The position numbers were made by a program, and so were the translations under genes. Shown piece by piece: positions 42,672 through 53,500 of a stretch of DNA of 64,000 bases (its first letter is position 1; each line of letters opens with the position of its first letter). The notes beneath the pieces are model-generated. The model was given only the letters and a program-made list of their open reading frames with translations. It was not told the DNA's origin and did not search any database. The DNA comes from Lethocerus indicus (Eukaryota; Arthropoda; Insecta; Hemiptera; Belostomatidae): assembly GCA_019843655.1 (NCBI GenBank), contig JACDQD010000007.1, positions 22,648,365-22,712,364 of the forward strand. Reading direction: 5' to 3'.

Positions 42672-43392
42672 CCAATTACTTTCCTACTGATCAAGTTAAA
42701 ATGATCGTATTTGTTATAAATGAAACTTGAATATATGAGAACGGTATTCTGTAGTAACTCCTTGAAATCATCCCGTATTCAAATTCATTTGACTTTTCAT
42801 CTTTCTCAAGTTTAAATCGGTTCTTTTAAACGTGTTAAAGCGTTTACATACACTAGGGCCAGAAGTTTAAACGGATTCATACCGAACTTTTTGAGGCCGG
42901 AGAATTTATTTCGCTATCCCATCCCACACGGGTGGGAACGCGTTTGAATAATGTATTGTCATCCAGTCGAACTCGCTGCAGAGAGGCGAATCGCCGGCTT
43001 CAACCCGTCCGCTCGCACAATGTGCAAACGAACTTCAACCGATTCCCGTTTAAGCCCGTCCCCCCCGCGGACATTTCCACCGTTGCCAGCGATACCAACC
43101 ACGCCATTGTGCCGCGGCGGTTTCAACAAGTTACAACGAAAGCCTACCGACGTGAGTTGCACAGTGGAGCGATGGAAAAATTACACCGAAAGTACATTAT
43201 ATGACTCGAAGTGAAACCCCAGAAAAGATGGGAACGAAAGACATAAGCGGATTGCAGCACTCCCACCTTTAAAAATACGGAGTCGAAAATTCGGTTATTT
43301 ATAGTTGGGAAAGTATTTCCGGGAGCTCAAATAGACTGAACATCCGTGTGTATTTATATCGTACAAAAATGTATTATTATTTGATGAACCTA

Positions 43393-43395
<3 letters not shown>

Positions 43396-43445
<50 letters not shown>
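43396..43445. repeat. (TA)25 microsatellite
   Basis: A 50-base TA run, followed by imperfect GATATATGTATG. It gives rise to a spurious minus-strand ORF. Confidence 0.95.
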
Positions 43446-43447
<2 letters not shown>

Positions 43448-44258
43448 TATATGTATGTAATATATATTTCTGCGTTACAAGATTTATTCTAACTGCAGAC
43501 TCCCCAGAAAATAAAAAAAAAACACAAAAATAATAAAAAAGTATACACAATGTGACATGTTGCTCGGAGGTTGTAAAAATAATTGAATATAATAATCTCC
43601 CTGCGCGGGAGACCAACGTAGCAACCCCCATAAAGATTCCTGTGGGAAGGTACCCCACACTCGGTTTTAATATTTATCATTTTTCCCCGCGCGTACTTTC
43701 AAATTAGGTGACATAAAAAGCAACTATAGCGATTAAATAGTAACATACGTTATTGAAACCTGCTGTATTTTAAAAAATTATAAATAAGCGTATGAATAAG
43801 CATATGAAGCATAAGTGTAAAAAAATCTCAAGACAGCCAGAAAGGTTGAGGAATGAGCTTTTCTGAGAGATTTTTCCAGCACGTGAGTAATTCCAAACTA
43901 TCTTCAGCTGATACATCAAAATGCGACTAACTTTGAGCAAGTGAGGAAATTTTGTCGAGGGGCAAATGAGAGGCTGGAGCCTGTCTTGTGTAGCTCTTGG
44001 CCGACGAAGTGAAGTTTCCCGCTAATAAATAATCCTCCATTCGGCTAATTGATAATTCTATTAGTAGAGATGGAAACCGCCGGGGGATTACGTTTAATGA
44101 GATTGAGAAGGCCGTTCATTTGCTCCGCCTCCTCAGTCACCGGCCCCTCCCTCCCACAATCCCTTGGGAGAATGCCGCAGGCATTTCAACCTTGTATTAT
44201 ACACCGTCATTATTATGCAGTCAGAAGGCCGCGCGTCGGCCCACAATGTACGGCCAAA

Positions 44259-44444
44259 TTAGATCTCTGCCTTTCCATTATGTAATGCCCCGAATAGTTC
44301 CATAATGGCATTCTTTACTTCGGCAGGTTCGTTGGAAAAGCCAATCTGCCGAGTCAATTCCCAATCCGCAGTGATCGGCACGATTTTAGTAATACGCATT
44401 TCAACCAAAAACACTGTATATAAATCAGTAGAAGAACGGGGCAT
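44259..44444 (-). CDS. Unrecognised 61-codon ORF with coding-like composition, doubtful
   Basis: It reads MPRSSTDLYTVFLVEM..., ending EVKNAIMELFGALHNGKAEI. The residue mix looks protein-like, with an amphipathic C-terminal helix. It sits 300 bases from the LINE fragment on the opposite strand. No family recognised; chance is possible. Confidence 0.15.
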   Translation of the reverse strand: MPRSSTDLYTVFLVEMRITKIVPITADWELTRQIGFSNEPAEVKNAIMELFGALHNGKAEI

Positions 44445-44744
44445 TTTAACAGTTTTCTGATTAAACGTTTATTTGCACGTTGGCAATAGAGGTAACGAAG
44501 AGCGGAAATTCCCTCATTGATGAACTACGAATTAATAAACCTACCATTACAAGGCAAAGCAATTAGTATCACTGAAAATGAAAAAATATAATAAATTAAA
44601 TATAAAAGCTGTCTCGGACGTTATAACACAGAAGCAAAAATATTACACGTGCACCTTTCAGGCGCCCTATATAATTTATATTTTTCATTTATTACCCATT
44701 TAGTTCAGAGAGATTTCAAGAACTAGATCTGACAACAAGAAATA

Positions 44745-45035
44745 AAAATACTACTCGGAAACATGATAAAATCGCCGGACAGGATGGTATAAAAAGCGAA
44801 TGAAATTAAAACGACTGTTCCTACACTATGTAAAGAGATAACTTCACTTTTCAACAAAACCCTACAAACCGAAAAACATCCCCAAGAATGGAATCACTGG
44901 AGTATTACCCCGGTCCGCAAAAAATTTAATCGTGAGGACACTCAATTACCGCCCTGTCTGTTCACAGCGGAAAAGGGTGGAAGAGAAAAACGGGAGTGGA
45001 AATTTGAGGGCGAGGCATTTGCTCACAAATAGGCC
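44745..45035 (+). mobile_element. Degraded non-LTR retrotransposon (LINE) reverse-transcriptase fragment
   Basis: Conceptual translation in shifting plus frames gives pieces typical of LINE reverse transcriptase: AGQDGIKSE (the S/PGxDGI motif), LFNKTLQTEKHPQEWN (the LFN...G..P..W segment), ITPVRKK, then LNYRPVC (the NYRPISL motif), then VEEK and LRARHLLTN. Frameshifts separate the pieces. The motifs are near those of jockey/CR1/RTE-type elements; I cannot fix the clade. No element ends or target-site duplications are seen. It is a dead fossil. Confidence 0.75.
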
Positions 45036-47046
45036 TAATTCCAAATATTTCATTACAAAAAATTTAATTAAAAAAATAAACGTAGACTGTCTAATTTCCA
45101 TTTATTTTAATTCGTTTCTTTCTAACTACTTATTGTACTCTTACTACTCTTTTGGTAAAACAAAAGGTTAAATTTATTTAGTTCAGATATTTCATTGAAA
45201 TTGTCAACTTTAGGGTTCATAGGTGTCTTATATAAGGGACGTGAAAGTTCTGAAGATTGGTGCGATCAGGTGACTGCCAATCCCTTGAGCTTAGTAGAGA
45301 CGGGTTTCGACTTTACACAGAGCCAACGCTGAAGGATCATTTCCATTCTGAAGATTCAGACAAAAGGCGGTTTCTCTCAAATGCCAAACATGTCCTTACG
45401 TTCAAAAGGTCGGTTTGTTTGGTCTCGCGTCAGACAAAACAAACGATCTGAGCAGTAAAGTGTTTATGTTAGTACGACTCGAGACAATAAACATATTGTC
45501 AACTTCTTAAATTTGCGTGTAATGATAAACAAATGATCTCAACACATGACTAAACCAGACGCATTCAGTGCTCCCAGTGTCATTCACTAGGCGGCTTGTG
45601 CTACTGGAATTCTTAAAATACATCAGAATGAAAAACACGATGAAGGTACAGCAAAGAGACAACGTGAAAAAACTAGACAGTATCAAAACCAGCGTTAAAA
45701 ATCAGACCATCGCGAAATAGGTGGGCTTGAGGATATTATGTATTCTGTTCGCCGCACCTTCGTCCTTTCATCTTTATTCGACAAACGTTTCCGTGGACCC
45801 AAAGCTTTTTTCGCTCGATTCTTTTATAAAGTTGGTGATATTTGTCTCAGCGGATACGCGTCCCAATCCAACGTAACCCAGAAATGCATTCACGGCATTT
45901 CGGACAAAATAAGACGAGCTGGGTAGACGAAATTGCATGTCCAAGTCCAATCTAATATTGTATTTTGTACTTCGGGATAGTTTACTTTTCAAAAGGCCTG
46001 TTAATGCTAAGACTTCATGTTTATCATGTTTCCCGCATCGCTCGATCGAAAATCATTGACGCAACATCCCAGAATTCTATTGACGTAGATAGAACAAACA
46101 TTGAAAAAACAGAGGATGTTATACCAGGATAAAACAACTTTAAAAGCTTTATTTCATTGTAATTGTAACAATAGACATTTCACCCACTCACAATGAAAAG
46201 CGGGGGTGGGTGGAAAATCACAGCTGCGACGACAGCAGTTCAGACAAAATTTTAATTCCTCTTGGAGAAGGAAACGTAAGCCCGGGGCATCCCTGGAATA
46301 CGACTGCGGAAAAAAACTGTCTTTCTTCAAAGATGGTATTAGTTATTTCATTTCATTATTTTTATTCTCAGGATGATCCTTCTAATGTTGTATTATTTAA
46401 TAATAATTATTATTAAATTTGGGAGATCTTCAGGTTGAACATATGGCAATTACAAATCTAAGCCGGTGCCTATATCTCAGTCACCGACTTCAAACTACCT
46501 ACTATATCTCCCGATCCTCAGTTCGCCTCCAAGTATCTCTTGGGCAGTCCCTTCCCAATATTAATACAATGCAATAATAGACTGTAATTACTGCTTCAAG
46601 ATATTTTTGTTTAATATTATCGATCGAGTCCAACTTTGATACTAGCAAGTGCGTCCTCCCGCAGGACAAAGTTTTGTTGTTTATGTTACAGCAATAAAGC
46701 CTTGCAGTGGTAAGTACCAATCCAAACAGGGAATGCTACACGGGAGAAATTACTAAATACAGAGTAAAGTGAAGGTCCTCACTACCTGACGAAACCGGTC
46801 CTCGCATTCACCGCCTGGTATTGTCTCCAATCCTCGCCCATCCGTTTTTAACCGTTCACCCTTTTCTTTAACTGCAGCCGTATAAAAATTATGATACTCG
46901 AAGTACCGAAATATCTATTGAAATATAAATAAAACTGTCATCAAGTCGTGTATCGAGAATAACGTTCTACAAGACAATACCATTTACGAATTATTATCTA
47001 CAATAGGAATGCATAATTTGCTGATCAACTTTACTTAAATTATAGC
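45036..47046. other. Intergenic DNA, no gene seen
   Basis: Short ORFs at 45,257-45,451, 45,738-45,992 and 46,210-46,720 are unrecognised. I looked for further LINE domains downstream of the reverse-transcriptase fragment and saw none convincing. Confidence 0.5.
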
Positions 47047-47550
47047 TTACTTAATATCAAAAATAATGCACCTAGAACACATAGAACTTAAGATTCTAGT
47101 TTCAATTCGAGGATATTTAAAAAAATCACGAATAATTTTAATCCCAAAAAAATAGGTCTCGAATTTTTTAAAAATAAGAATTTTATTAGAAATCGGTTCT
47201 GTATCCGAATAAAATGTCAAAGCGCTCTCCACATTCGAGGCGTTTTTTAGGCCTATTAGCTGACGCCCATCCACACCACGCTTACCGAGTTCGTCAATAA
47301 AACATTTATTTTCTAGGAACTCAAACAAAAAAAATTCCGTCATAAATCTTATATGTCGACGATTACTCCTTTTTTTTGTACCAACGATAGTGTCATAAGT
47401 GAATGATAACTGGCAAAAATAAATGAAGACTAATGCACATCGAAGACAGTTACGATTTGTGCACGAATTTATGAGTGAATAAAAAAAAGATCCCCTTAAG
47501 AATTCTTGGAGGTTTGAAATTCTGCCAAAGGGGGGTACAGTAGAGCACAT
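47047..47550 (-). CDS. Unrecognised 167-codon ORF, doubtful
   Basis: This is among the longest single-frame ORFs in the window outside the cyclase exons. It is rich in Phe, Ile and Lys, as expected for AT-rich chance ORFs, and has no signal peptide, repeat or motif that I recognise. It ends just at the compositional break at 47,590. It could be chance, a remnant of a mobile element or a fast-evolving gene. Confidence 0.15.
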   Translation of the reverse strand: MCSTVPPFGRISNLQEFLRGSFFYSLINSCTNRNCLRCALVFIYFCQLSFTYDTIVGTKKRSNRRHIRFMTEFFLFEFLENKCFIDELGKRGVDGRQLIGLKNASNVESALTFYSDTEPISNKILIFKKFETYFFGIKIIRDFFKYPRIETRILSSMCSRCIIFDIK

Positions 47551-47589
47551 TAGAATGTATGGGTAGGGGATAGGAGAGGACAGGTGTTC

Positions 47590-48600
47590 ACCATGGGCTT
47601 AATGGCAAGTACTACATTAAAAACAGCTAAAAAAATGAAAGTGGAAACAAAAAATGCTTATTTATATACCTGTCAACTTGTAAAATACCTCTGAAATATT
47701 CACGATCCAGGAAGTAACAGAAGAGAAGAAATTTATGCAAGCTGCATAAACCATTAGTTATATTTTGTTATGAGCCATTAGAAATAAAAAAAAGTGTCCT
47801 CTCATTGTGACTTAATAGCAGACTACTAACAGTCTGTATGTAAATCTTAATCAAAGTACACACATTAAAAATTAATTTAAAAATTCTAGACATATACACA
47901 TTCATTTTCTTTTAACCGATAGAAAAAAAGAAAGTTCATGAAATTTGATAATTATAAATTTAAAATTAAAAAAAGTTTTTAATTCCCGCAGTATGTATTA
48001 TCAACTGAATATACAGTACTAAAAAAAATAAATGCTTACACAGCATTTACTACCATGATTGAGAAACAACTAATACATTTTATTAAAGTAAAATATTTAC
48101 ATTAAAGAAGCCAGAGATTTGAATTTAATGTAGTGACATGAAATACCAGAAATTGAGGCAGCTGTGCATAATTCAAAATGGCAATTATTCAGTTAGAATT
48201 GAAACAATTAATTTTTTGTTCACAATTAAAAGATACGAATTTTACATAAGTAATTACATGTGATATTTAAAAATAACGATTGATATAACTTAAAAGTGTA
48301 AAAATCCCCACAACTATTATATTGAAAATACAATAAAAAACCTAAAGCAAATCCATATAATATTGGAAGCACATTTAAATCCTGTATGCATATAAGTTAG
48401 GCATGTTAGTAGAAAGTGATAAAGCAATGTGACAATAAGACATGTAAATTGTGGTTTCTAATTATACCAAACCAAAGTTTATATTAAGAATGTTTAGGCT
48501 GAAATTAACTTCTATTACTCCCATTCCTGTTAATTAAGTTGGAAAACCATTCAAAACTTAAGACCTTAAAGCTGTGTTTCTTCATTTTGATGAAAGTATG
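47590..48600. other. CpG-depleted AT-rich stretch
   Basis: Composition changes abruptly at about 47,590 from CpG-normal to nearly CpG-free, A/T-rich sequence. No gene, ORF or repeat is visible. It may be an old methylated transcript or an extension of the neighbouring gene's 3' region. Confidence 0.4.
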
Positions 48601-49320
48601 AATGAAATTCACGATACTTTTTCGAAAACGTCCGTTATTTGAATCAGTCCCATTGTTCTAAACGCTGGGATTCTCAAAGGGTTTAAGGAAAAGGACAGTA
48701 AATTAAGGTAAATACAAAACATGATCCGGTGTTTTCAAAAGAGATTTTAGAATCGAAGGCGGTGCCTCCCGGACAAGTAAATAAATCAATAACGGAGTTG
48801 TGTTATCGGTTAAGAACGGAATTGGGCGACTTACCTAGAGAGTCGGGTCAGTGGGAAGTAGTACGAGGGTGGTGGACAGCGGTGTTCATCAATGGGAACC
48901 GAAGCTTATCACGGGGAGCGCCTCGTTCCGCATAATCGCACTGTCAATTCACGCCGAAACAATGAAACAACCGTTAACTTCTTATCACAAAGTGTACAAC
49001 ACCGGACCAATACCAACGCTTCACTGTACGCTCCAGGCCTCCCTCCATTGCCGGTTTGCCCCAATCCTGCCAACCCCCGGCCGCAAACTACACTAGAATT
49101 GCTTTCCCGATAGCCAATTTTCGGTTGAATTATAAAATGATAAAATCCTAAACGCAAATGAGCTACGTTATTTCCGCGCCTTAAATTTAAAACTACACTC
49201 CACGCAACGATAATGATCGGATTGGAGATTTCTGCCATTTAGTGAAATGCGGAATGTGGATCAATTCAAATTGACGAGTACAGGGACTCCCTCTGAGCCA
49301 CATGCATTGCCGGCCGGTCT
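48600..49320. other. CpG-rich island downstream of the gene
   Basis: A GC- and CpG-richer block between two CpG-poor, AT-rich stretches. It has short overlapping ORFs in several frames on both strands (48,729-49,238), none of which resembles a known protein. It could be a regulatory element or an unmethylated promoter; I see no TATA box. Confidence 0.45.
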
Positions 49321-49329
49321 CCAGATTAG

Positions 49330-50360
49330 GTGAACTGAAGTGATGTACTCAATTTGCTAATAACAATTTAATGAATTACATCCTCTTTAAAGTAATAAAA
49401 TTCCTATCGTACAAATAAAATCAGTTTTTCAATAAAAATTAACCAGTGTCATCCTTTGTAATATATAAACATTGCAAAAAAAGTCAAATTAATTACTTCC
49501 CAGAAATGCCAGAAGCCCAGCTTAGAAACATATTTGAAATACCTAACAAAAAATGTATTATAATAAATACTTATTTAATAACGAAATTAATAAAATAAAG
49601 CCAATAATAATACCAACAAGTTATGAATAAAATAATAAAAATAGGATTTTAAAATCCTGACTGATCATATTATTTAAACTGATTATTACTTTCACAAAAT
49701 GATCTTTCTAAAAAGCCTACTCAGTGTCAAAATTAGAAATAATGGTACCAGAAGAGGAAGGGATAATAAAAGATGCATTAACATTTTATAGAGTTTAATA
49801 CATTGAAATAAATCATTTGATTGTTTATAAATAATACAAAATATTAAATATAAAATGAAGTTAAATTATTTGTGCTTAAAAAACATTAAATAGCTATCTA
49901 CAAAAATTGTTCTAAAATACTGTGTAAGGGCATAGTGATCCATAAAAATATTTCTTAATTCTGAGAAACATTTTGAGAATAGTACTTTGAAAGTTATTAA
50001 ATATTATGTAAAATAAAAAAAAAATGAATAAAAAACTGAATAACATAGTGTGTAATAAATAATAAACTCATTAAATGTAACAACATCAATGAGGAAAAGT
50101 AAATATTTTATCAGATACTTTTTATTGATATAATTATTTTAAATAAACAAGAAATAATCTCTAAAAAATTAAAATGGAAAGCCACTTTTAAATGAGATCA
50201 TTATACCCCTATTTGTTTGAGGCAACTCAGCTACCTACAATTACAATTACATAAAACTATAACAAGGTGCTATAAGCTTACAGTTTTTTAAATATTTTAC
50301 ATCTAATATATTACACAATAAAATTATATTAAATTAATTACTTAATTACAATAATACAGT
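49330..50360 (-). other. Probable 3' UTR and downstream flank of the adenylyl cyclase gene
   Basis: Very AT-rich and almost without CpG, like the introns and unlike DNA beyond 49,320. No ORF or repeat family is recognisable. The shared CpG depletion suggests that part of it is transcribed and methylated together with the gene. Confidence 0.45.
50121..50126 (-). terminator. Candidate polyadenylation signal of the adenylyl cyclase gene
   Basis: The minus strand has a canonical AATAAA about 235 bases after the stop codon. The CpG-poor DNA continues to about 49,330, so the 3' UTR could be longer and use another signal. Confidence 0.3.
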
Positions 50361-50543
50361 TCATAATTTCGTTACAAACGTTGTATTGTGATCACCTTGC
50401 ATTATAGGTGTTGAAACTTGTAGCTTGTAACTTTCGCTGACAAAATATGTTGTCATATTACCTTTACCTTTCACATAAGTTTGCCCTCTTAATTCACAAG
50501 CTACACCAAACCTCTCCAATACTCTGGATGTTTCTTCAGGAAC
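50361..50543 (-). CDS. Adenylyl cyclase exon 21 (end of C2, stop codon)
   Basis: Encodes residues 1,048-1,107 and the TGA stop. [21 protein letters not shown] contains K1072, equivalent to the phosphate-binding K1065, and is followed by NMTTYFV. A short polar tail of about 25 residues closes the protein. Acceptor CAACAG. Confidence 0.95.
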   Translation of the reverse strand, partial: VPEETSRVLERFGVACELRGQTYVKGKGNMTTYFVSESYKLQVSTPIMQGDHNTTFVTKL

Positions 50544-53500
50544 CTGTTGACATAATAACATAAAATATTACAGCAGGAAATATTATCTCTTAGTATTTAT
50601 ATAGGGTACTTCATAATTATAAAGTTTTTTTCATTTATATCATTGTTTTCATAATTATTTTTAGGAAAAGTGCCTCTGGTTCAAGAAAAAATAAGTAGTG
50701 CATCTACGAACTGAATAGCTTAGTTTAAATTAAATATTTTCAATGAATAATTACTTGAATTCTTCCAGCAACTCCAGTGGAGTCCATTCTTGCTGCAAGA
50801 TTAACAGCATCTCCCCAGATGTCATAGAGAGGTTTCTGTGATCCAACAACTCCAGCAGAAACTGCCCCATTGGCAATACCTACAAAAGAAAAAACTTTTT
50901 GTTTAGCCTTGGTTTTTATTATTTATCTATTTAAATAAATTAGAATCATTAAGAAAGACACCATAAAAGTAGTTGATATTTATAATTAAATTCTAGTAAT
51001 GCTTAATGTCTTATATATTTATAAAATTTATTATGCTTACAACAATAATGTTATAGAATATTAAACTTTATTTCAAGTTCATGCAACTGTATATAAAAAA
51101 GATTTTTTAATGTATACATAGTTTGTTCAATTAATATTCTTGTTTGTGAATTACACAACAGAAGATACAAAATATACTTGAACATAATGAGACTGATTAC
51201 TGACCAACTTTTATCTGGAAATTATAGTTGTTGTTTGTATTGTACTTGTCCAGGACCTTCATCATATGAATGGCAAACCTAGTCAATATGACGAGGTTGT
51301 GCTCAGTTGCCGGTATTAGATGGGTTGACTCTCTTCTGCCAGGTTCCAGCCCACATGCTGCCATGTATGTCCTCCCTGCTACCTTGATCTTTTCCACTTT
51401 TTGTGCACTGGGTTCAAACAGCAGCTAAAAACAAAATGGTCTGTATGTAGGTCCAAACACTGAGTATCAACCTACATGACATACTTTTTGCATTTGATAA
51501 TAGATATCCTGTCCAATTTCTATTAGTAGGGTATAAATTATCTCCAGGTAAGGGAACTACTATTACTATACCAACATAATAAGACCAATATTCCAAAAAT
51601 GTTTAGATTAATTTCAAATGCAAATTTTCATATACTATACCAACATAATAAGACCAATATTCCAAAAATTTTTAGATTAATTTCAATACAAATTTTCATA
51701 TACTTTTCCATTTAAAATATTCAAATAAACCTTAAAATAATGCATCACCTAGCATATGAACTGAATATGTCTGAAAATGAAAAGGATACCAATACTAAAT
51801 AACAATATTTAAAAGTAATTAATGCTTACCATTTGTCTTTTTTATATATCTCACTAATATCTTAAAAATGCATGTTAAATCTTTTTCCCAACACAATGTT
51901 CAAATGACTATTGAAAATATTTATCTGAAGATAAACTGCTAATTGCAGCTAAACACTTGTAAAAATGGCCCAATGAAATTAGCAAAGACTTAATAACATA
52001 ATGTTAATTACATTTATTAGTTCTAGATTTAGGTACAATTGCAAGGTGTTACCTGTGAAACTGATTTTATTGATGTTAAACACCTTTACCTTGTCAAAGA
52101 AAATGTAACATTTTATTTTGTTTTCTCAATTAAGACCTTTATATTTGTAATAATATAAACAATTTTATTGCATCAACACTTTATCATTGTAGAGTTATTG
52201 TGTTACTTGGATTCTCACATTACAAGTGGGGTCAACAATAATTAGATGTAATCCAAAAGTTAAGAGTATTGGACAACTACTCTAAATATATTTTACAGCA
52301 TCCTGCAAGTATAGTGTATGCAGCACGTATTCCCTGAATATTTAATATTTAAGTTAATAAAATTACAGTAATTGTTTAATTTGGTGATTCTCCATTGATT
52401 CTTATTAAAATATTTTGCAAAGATGTATAAAAGTGAACATGTCTGAGTTTTCCTGATTTCTCTGACTTCAAAATGTAAATTCCTCAACAGTTTTTTGGGT
52501 ATAAAAAGGCAGAACAAAATTTCAACAAAAATAATCCTGGTAACTAAATGGTATTACCTTGTCAAAGCCACAAATAATATGATTAAGAACTTCAAGACTG
52601 CTCCTTTCATTGTCATTGCGCACAGGTGGCTCAATCAGAGATGCAAATAGGACTGCCACAGATTGATACTGTTCATGATAGAGCTCTTCATGAGGACGTG
52701 AAGTATTCAAGTAGAGTTCAGCTGCAGAATAAATAATATTTAAATTATCAGTCATGGGCCAAATCTCAAATGCTACCATTAGTAAGAGATCATATGATAA
52801 TATATTTACTCATTATAAATACATAAATTTTTGTTTTTGGTTATTGATATAGATTCTCACCAACATGTATTGGCAAAATGTTTTGGAGAAGCATTTTATT
52901 GACAGTCCTTGTTGTGGCTGCCTCTTCTTGTTCCTCTGCCAACTGTCTTTTCCACCTGTAGTCAAGCCTGTTCACATATTCAACCTACATAGAAAGAAAT
53001 GTATGTTTAGTGTAATGTAGTATTACAGTATGGCTAATATAAATTTTTCCTAGCATGCAAAACAATTTTAAAATAATTTAGTCTAATTATAAACTAAACA
53101 GAAAAATTTATTTTCTTAAAAATGTATATTTTTAATTAGTTTTTTTTTAATATTCACCTGTCTATCTAACAGATGTAGAGTTACAGTCAAAAACAGCATA
53201 CTAAGTACATGGGCAACTTGTGGTGGCATACCAGGATTCCAAGTGGCTCCAAACTGGAAAATAAATTGTGTTTATTTAATTTTCCTATGTTCATCCCTTA
53301 CACTGGCTTGGAATAGACAATAGTGTGGATTACTAAGCATATTTAATGTCCAACTCTACCTGAAATAAATTTGGACGCAAAGTCCAAACACTGCAAGCAT
53401 GCACTGTTACAATGAGGGTGCTCACAAACAATTTTAACTGAAAGTGAACCTTCAAGAAGAGAAAACACATTAGAACAGCCAATGAACAAGTCTCTGTAAT

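Larger units (their letters stand above)
42680..44744. other. Intergenic DNA, no certain gene
   Basis: A GC-richer part at 42,930-43,200 has ORFs open in three frames, none recognised. The (TA)25 repeat and the doubtful 61-codon ORF follow. Confidence 0.5.

Noticed and set aside
43395..43680. Minus ORFs ending in an Ile-Tyr run
   Set aside because: Same artefact of the (TA)25 repeat, with low-complexity AT sequence beside it.
45257..46720. Possible continuation of the LINE reverse transcriptase
   Set aside because: No catalytic YxDD-type motif or other RT motif found in any frame.
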